From positions 1 to 9,221 of the forward strand of contig CAMWOF010000080.1 of NCBI GenBank assembly GCA_947175805.1: DNA of 9,221 bases. The letters are read 5' to 3'. The notes under the pieces are model-generated. The model did no database searches. It saw only the letters and a program-made list of their open reading frames with translations, and was not told where the DNA came from. Of this stretch, positions 6,447-9,221 are shown one piece after another; the first letter of the stretch is position 1, and each line of letters starts with the position of its first letter. Position numbers and translations under genes: made by a program. This DNA is from an uncultured Clostridiaceae bacterium. GTDB lineage: Bacteria > Bacillota > Clostridia > Lachnospirales > Lachnospiraceae.

Positions 6447-7118
6447 TTAAATGTTGGATGCTCCATGCGGTTCTCCCTCCCATGCACGGATGCGGTAGAC
6501 AGCTCCAATATCGTCACAGATTTTCCGGCACTGTGCTTCTTCTTCCTTTGTCAGCGTGGTATCCACTGTCGTCAAAACCACATTGGGCACATAACCGGTA
6601 CACTTTTTAGCAAAGTCCAGCATGGCCTCAAAGGACTTCTCACCATAACGGCTCCTCACAAGCTCGTGGTATTTCTTTGCATCCGGGGTATTCAGGCTAA
6701 TGGAAATGGTATCCACCAATCCGTGAAGCTCCGGCGTGATGTCCCGTCCGCAAATCAGGTTCCCTAAACCATTGGTATTCACCCTCACCGGTTTGCCGTA
6801 AGCATCCTTCACATAGGACGCCACCTGCTTTAACATATCAAACGCCATCATTGGCTCACCAAAACCACAGAACACCACTTCATTGTACTGGGTCATATCC
6901 TGGCTGGAAAATGCCTTTATTACCTCCCGGAAGGTAGGCTCATGCTCCAGCCACAGGCTGACAGCATCCTGTCCGCCCTGCTTTGCACTGCCCTCACGGA
7001 TACCAACGGATTCCCCGACATAATCCATGGTCTGCCGCAGGCAGAAGGTACAGGCGCAGGGACATTGGTTCGTTAAATTTACATAAAGATTTTGATGTAC
7101 CTTGTATAGAATTTCCAT
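6447..7118 (-). CDS. Radical SAM protein of the TatD-associated type
   Basis: Predicted 223 residues. Cys19, Cys23 and Cys26 form the CX3CX2C motif (NQCPCACTFCLR, with an extra Cys21) that binds the 4Fe-4S cluster used to cleave S-adenosylmethionine. FCGFGEP (83-89) is the GGE-type SAM-binding element, and VNTNG (113-117) and SISLN (138-142) are further strands of a partial TIM barrel. The overall pattern (LYVNLTNQCPCACTFCLRQ, SLWLEHEPT, YHELVRSRYGEKSFEAMLDFA) matches, from memory, the TIGR04038-type family often beside or fused to TatD hydrolases; its substrate is unknown. No TatD gene is present in this window. Compared with the form I recall, residues about 36-53 look like a small insertion before SLWLEHEPT. 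No C-terminal SPASM-type Cys cluster is seen. ATG at 7118 has AGAGGAAG about 8 nt upstream. Followed after 15 nt by the membrane protein gene. Confidence 0.85.
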   Translation of the reverse strand: MEILYKVHQNLYVNLTNQCPCACTFCLRQTMDYVGESVGIREGSAKQGGQDAVSLWLEHEPTFREVIKAFSSQDMTQYNEVVFCGFGEPMMAFDMLKQVASYVKDAYGKPVRVNTNGLGNLICGRDITPELHGLVDTISISLNTPDAKKYHELVRSRYGEKSFEAMLDFAKKCTGYVPNVVLTTVDTTLTKEEEAQCRKICDDIGAVYRIRAWEGEPHGASNI

Positions 7119-7167
7119 AATTACTTCCTCTTCTCATATACCATATGTTCCGTAGGAGCATACGACT

Positions 7168-7173
7168 ATTATA
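7168..7173 (-). promoter_or_regulatory. Possible -10 box (TATAAT) for the radical SAM gene
   Basis: A perfect TATAAT on the minus strand lies 50 nt before the ATG at 7118, within the 85-nt gap after the kinase gene. No good -35 is found at 16-18 nt (ATGGTC or AATGGT are poor), so this is a tentative promoter. The gene may instead be read through from the kinase. Confidence 0.3.
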
Positions 7174-7214
7174 GCTTTCGTAAGGAGCCGACCATTGCGT
7201 AACTTATGAAAGCT
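7173..7214. other. Stem-loop spanning the stop codon of the kinase gene
   Basis: AGCTTTCGTAAG (7173-7184) pairs with CTTATGAAAGCT (7203-7214) over 12 positions; the single imperfect position is a G-U pair on the plus strand and an A-C mismatch on the minus strand. The loop is 18 nt. The kinase TAA (7204-7206) is inside the arm. No T-run follows on the minus strand, so it is not a standard intrinsic terminator. It might act as a 3'-end stabiliser or weak attenuator. Confidence 0.4.
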
Positions 7215-8034
7215 TTCCAAGAAACTCCTCGAAGCAGACCCCGTCTGTCAGCGGCAGTTTCATCTCAACAGAACGCTCAATGCATTTTTTGATGAAACGA
7301 CAGGCCTTTTTGACAGATACAGAGAATTCTATGCCGTTTACCGCATCCGCCGCCACAATGGAAGAAAAAATGTCTCCTGTGCCGGAACGGGAATGTCCCA
7401 CCCTGTGCGTCTTAATCATGGCCGGCTCCTTCCCCCGCTCATAACAAAAATTAGCGATAAAGGAACCCTGTATAATCCCGGTTATGACGATTTTTTCCGG
7501 CCCCTGTCCGGAGAGATAGTCCGCCATGTCAAGGAGTTCCTTTCTCCTCCACTTTTCCTTATAGGGCGTATCGGTTAATATACATGCCTCAGTCAAATTC
7601 GGCGTCAATATATCCGCATGACGAACCAGCTTTTTCATCTCCCGGCACATATCATAAGTGTAGGTCGGATAAGGTTTTCCATAATCCCCCATCACCGGAT
7701 CAATCAACACCATAGTATTCTCATTCTTAAACATATCAAAAAAATGGCTCACTATGGCAATCTGCTCCTTAGAGCCCAAAAAGCCGGTGCAGATGCCCTC
7801 AAACTGCAAATCCAGCTTCTTCCACTCCTCCATGTACCGCTCCATGCTGCGGGTATAGTCGTCAAAAAAGAAGCTCTCAAAACCCGTATGGTTGGAAAAT
7901 ATGGAGGTCGGCAGGGGACAGCACTGAATCCCCATCACTGAAATAATTGGCAGCGCCACCGCAATAGAACAACGTCCAAAACCTGAAAAATCATTGATTA
8001 CCGCTATTTTCTTTTGATTATTGTGTATGCTCAT
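7204..8034 (-). CDS. pdxK: Pyridoxine/pyridoxamine/pyridoxal kinase (vitamin B6 salvage)
   Basis: About 276 residues, the usual length for this ribokinase-superfamily enzyme, which phosphorylates B6 vitamers with ATP in the cytoplasm to feed pyridoxal phosphate synthesis. From the ATG at 8034: AVINDFSGFGRCS at about 11-23 and IQCCPLPTSIFSNHTGF near 36-52 are family hallmarks; DPVMGDYGKPY at 112-122; LTPNLTEA at 143-150; and SGTGD at 217-221, with Asp221 the expected catalytic base and the anion hole in the preceding glycines. The COG2240 (PdxK/PdxY) group fits better than the ThiD-like kinases; the symbol is given on that basis. Start is uncertain: a TTG at 8046 adds four residues but sits only 3 nt from GGAGG, while the ATG at 8034 is 15 nt from it. 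The gene follows trpD by 111 nt and has its own candidate promoter and an SD hairpin. Confidence 0.92.
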   Translation of the reverse strand: MSIHNNQKKIAVINDFSGFGRCSIAVALPIISVMGIQCCPLPTSIFSNHTGFESFFFDDYTRSMERYMEEWKKLDLQFEGICTGFLGSKEQIAIVSHFFDMFKNENTMVLIDPVMGDYGKPYPTYTYDMCREMKKLVRHADILTPNLTEACILTDTPYKEKWRRKELLDMADYLSGQGPEKIVITGIIQGSFIANFCYERGKEPAMIKTHRVGHSRSGTGDIFSSIVAADAVNGIEFSVSVKKACRFIKKCIERSVEMKLPLTDGVCFEEFLGKLS

Positions 8035-8048
8035 ATTACTTCTCAATC

Positions 8049-8074
8049 CCCTCCCAAAAAGATGTCTGGGAAGG
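8049..8074 (-). promoter_or_regulatory. Hairpin that could mask the Shine-Dalgarno sequence of the kinase gene
   Basis: In the minus-strand transcript CCTTCCCA (8074-8067) can pair with TGGGAGGG (8056-8049) over 8 pairs, one of them G-U, with a 10-nt loop GACATCTTTT. The downstream arm contains the only strong purine-rich ribosome binding site for the kinase. No T-run follows, so it does not look like a terminator. Folding would lower initiation; whether this is regulated is unknown. Confidence 0.45.
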
Positions 8075-8094
8075 TGCCCTGCCTTTCCTGTCTA

Positions 8095-8123
8095 ATCATA
8101 CCATTCTATTTCCCAAAATACAA
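8095..8123 (-). promoter_or_regulatory. Candidate promoter for the kinase gene
   Basis: On the minus strand TTGTAT (8123-8118) lies 17 nt from TATGAT (8100-8095), which matches the -10 consensus at five of six positions; the -35 keeps the TTG core only. Transcription would start near 8088, giving a leader of about 50 nt that contains the SD hairpin. The trpD gene ends at 8146, just upstream, with no convincing terminator, so readthrough from trpD may also occur. Confidence 0.5.
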
Positions 8124-8145
8124 GAAAATATGGGAGTCCGCCGAC

Positions 8146-9156
8146 TTATCGGCTATTTGACAGTGCGATAAACTGCTCCAGCTTTTCCTTTGCCGCTCCG
8201 CTGTCAATGAGCTTCTCCGCCATGCGGACGCCTGCCTCCAGGCTGTCTGCCTTTCCTGATACATAAAGCCCTGCGCCTGCATTCATGACAACTGCGTTTC
8301 TCTGAGGCCCCTTATCACCCGCCAAAACGGATTGGGCAATCGCCGCATTTTCCTCCGGCGTACCTCCCAACAGCGCATCCTTTTCACAGCTTTCAAAGCC
8401 GAACTGCTCCGGCGTAATCGTGTATGTCTGAAACTGTCCGTTTTTAAACTCGCACACCTTCGTAGGCGCACTCATGGAAATCTCATCCAGCACATCCGTG
8501 CCATATACTACCATACCGCTCTTTACACCCAGCTTAGAGAGGACATGCGCCATTGGCTCTACCAAAGCCTCCGCATATACGCCCATCACCTGCATATTGG
8601 CATTTGCCGGGTTGGTCAAGGGCCCTAGAATGTTAAATACCGTGCGAATCCCCAGCTCCTTACGAATCGGTCCCACATACTTCATGGCAGAATGATACTT
8701 TTGTGCAAACAAAAAGCAGATTCCTGCCTCCTTTAACAGCTTGGTACATTCCTCCGGCTCTAAAGAGATATTTACTCCCAGTGCCTCTAAACAGTCTGCC
8801 GCCCCGCTTTTGCTGGAGGCTGCCCGGTTGCCGTGCTTCGCCACCGGAACGCCTGCTGCTGCAATAACCAGGGAAGCCGTGGTGGAAATATTAAAGGAAT
8901 TCGATTTATCTCCGCCGGTTCCTACAATCTCCATCACATCCATATCATGCTCCACCTGCAGAGCATGTGCTTTCATTCCGCTTGCGGAACCGGTAATCTC
9001 ATCAATGGTTTCTCCCTTCATAGAGAGTGCGGTCAGGTACGCGCTTTTCTGCACCTCCGTCGCCTCACCGTCCATAATCTCATTCATAACCTCCAACGCC
9101 TCATCATAGGTTAAATCCTCTTTGTTCGATAATTTGATAATCGCTTCTTTAATCAT
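8146..9156 (-). CDS. trpD: Anthranilate phosphoribosyltransferase
   Basis: Predicted 336 residues, full family length. The enzyme joins anthranilate to phosphoribosyl pyrophosphate, the second step from chorismate to tryptophan, in the cytoplasm. An N-terminal helical domain (1-70, with YLTALSMKGET near 40-50) precedes the phosphoribosyl-binding core: GTGGD at 79-83, NIST at 89-92, KHGNRAASSKSGAAD at 107-121, the anthranilate-site Arg165 in GPIRKELGIRT, and the metal-binding Asp224-Glu225 in GTDVLDEIS. All key residues are present. It is the stand-alone enzyme, with no fused TrpG domain. Start: ATG at 9156 has AAAGGAG 8 nt upstream (9165-9171) and gives the family-typical MIKEAIIKLS. The frame is open further to 9219, but the extra 21 residues match nothing I know and include this ribosome binding site. 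The next gene downstream is a B6 kinase, not trpC. Confidence 0.96.
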   Translation of the reverse strand: MIKEAIIKLSNKEDLTYDEALEVMNEIMDGEATEVQKSAYLTALSMKGETIDEITGSASGMKAHALQVEHDMDVMEIVGTGGDKSNSFNISTTASLVIAAAGVPVAKHGNRAASSKSGAADCLEALGVNISLEPEECTKLLKEAGICFLFAQKYHSAMKYVGPIRKELGIRTVFNILGPLTNPANANMQVMGVYAEALVEPMAHVLSKLGVKSGMVVYGTDVLDEISMSAPTKVCEFKNGQFQTYTITPEQFGFESCEKDALLGGTPEENAAIAQSVLAGDKGPQRNAVVMNAGAGLYVSGKADSLEAGVRMAEKLIDSGAAKEKLEQFIALSNSR

Positions 9157-9185
9157 CCTGCAAACTCCTTTCCGTATTTTAAAAT

Positions 9186-9221
9186 TCATTTTGGTGATTT
9201 GAACTGGCTGTATGCACAAAA
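9186..9221 (-). CDS. Possible C-terminal end of the gene before trpD (trpG-like by position), cut by window edge
   Basis: One minus-strand frame from the window edge reads FCAYSQFKSPK and ends in TGA at 9188-9186, 29 nt before the trpD ATG, a spacing normal for a trp operon. Another frame ends with TAA slightly further on, so the choice is not secure. The gene before trpD is commonly trpG, but eleven residues cannot confirm this. Confidence 0.22.
   Translation of the reverse strand, partial: FCAYSQFKSPK

Noticed and set aside
6145..6483. A 112-codon minus-strand frame overlapping the radical SAM end and the membrane protein gene
   Set aside because: It is a shifted frame of the membrane protein gene, which has a clear ribosome binding site and a coherent four-span pattern; the alternative frame has no coherent features.
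8111..8135. TCCCA...TGGGA inverted repeat downstream of trpD as a terminator
   Set aside because: Only five pairs with a large loop and no T-run directly after it; it also overlaps the candidate kinase promoter. I see no convincing trpD terminator.
8141..8154. GCCGA-TAAG-TCGGC mini-hairpin at the trpD stop codon
   Set aside because: Five pairs and not followed by a T-run; too weak to call a terminator.
9157..9219. N-terminal extension of TrpD by 21 residues
   Set aside because: The extension contains the AAAGGAG that serves the ATG at 9156 and does not resemble TrpD N-termini.

Overview
The window looks like chromosomal DNA from a Gram-positive Clostridia member, most likely a Lachnospiraceae-type gut anaerobe. 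Evidence: strong AGGAGG-type ribosome binding sites, a near-consensus sigma-A promoter, a BspA-like leucine-rich-repeat surface protein with a lysine-rich C-terminal module, a TatD-associated type radical SAM protein, and a gliding-type (Gld-like) ABC exporter of the kind common in these bacteria. No phage, transposon, CRISPR, rRNA or tRNA gene is visible. Genus and species cannot be fixed from the sequence alone.

Layout. Positions 1-3683 (minus strand) hold a four-gene ABC transport operon, read right to left: ATP-binding protein (TTG start at 3683), ABC-2 permease, GldG-like protein with an ABC_transp_aux domain, and the N-terminus of a DUF4340-type membrane-anchored protein that runs off the left edge. 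The genes overlap or nearly touch (TAATG, 22-nt gap, ATGA), so they are probably translationally coupled. A TTCACA-17-TATAAT promoter sits just upstream of the ATPase. Positions 3684-3910 are a divergent intergenic region. Positions 3911-5911 (plus strand) encode a 666-residue secreted BspA-type LRR protein. A long, nearly symmetric hairpin at 5918-5990 probably terminates transcription from both sides. Positions 6000-7118 (minus) hold a radical SAM protein followed by a small four-helix membrane protein, apparently an operon. Positions 7204-8034 (minus) encode a pyridoxine/pyridoxamine kinase with its own candidate promoter and a hairpin over its Shine-Dalgarno region. Positions 8146-9156 (minus) encode anthranilate phosphoribosyltransferase (TrpD), and the last bases may hold the end of the preceding trp gene.

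How the parts fit. The Gld-like cluster is a complete-looking exporter core (ATPase plus permease) with two single-span accessory proteins that face the outside. Its substrate is unknown. The LRR protein is transcribed divergently from the same intergenic region, so shared control is possible but unproven. TrpD makes phosphoribosyl-anthranilate in tryptophan synthesis and is not followed by trpC here, so the trp genes appear to be split or to end at trpD. The kinase salvages vitamin B6 to pyridoxal phosphate, the cofactor of tryptophan synthase among many enzymes; the proximity to trpD is suggestive only. I see no clearly new defence or mobile system. The points most worth a second look are the radical SAM/membrane protein pair without TatD, the repeat-built acidic tail of the ATPase, the abrupt charge change in the LRR protein, and the SD-masking hairpin upstream of the kinase.
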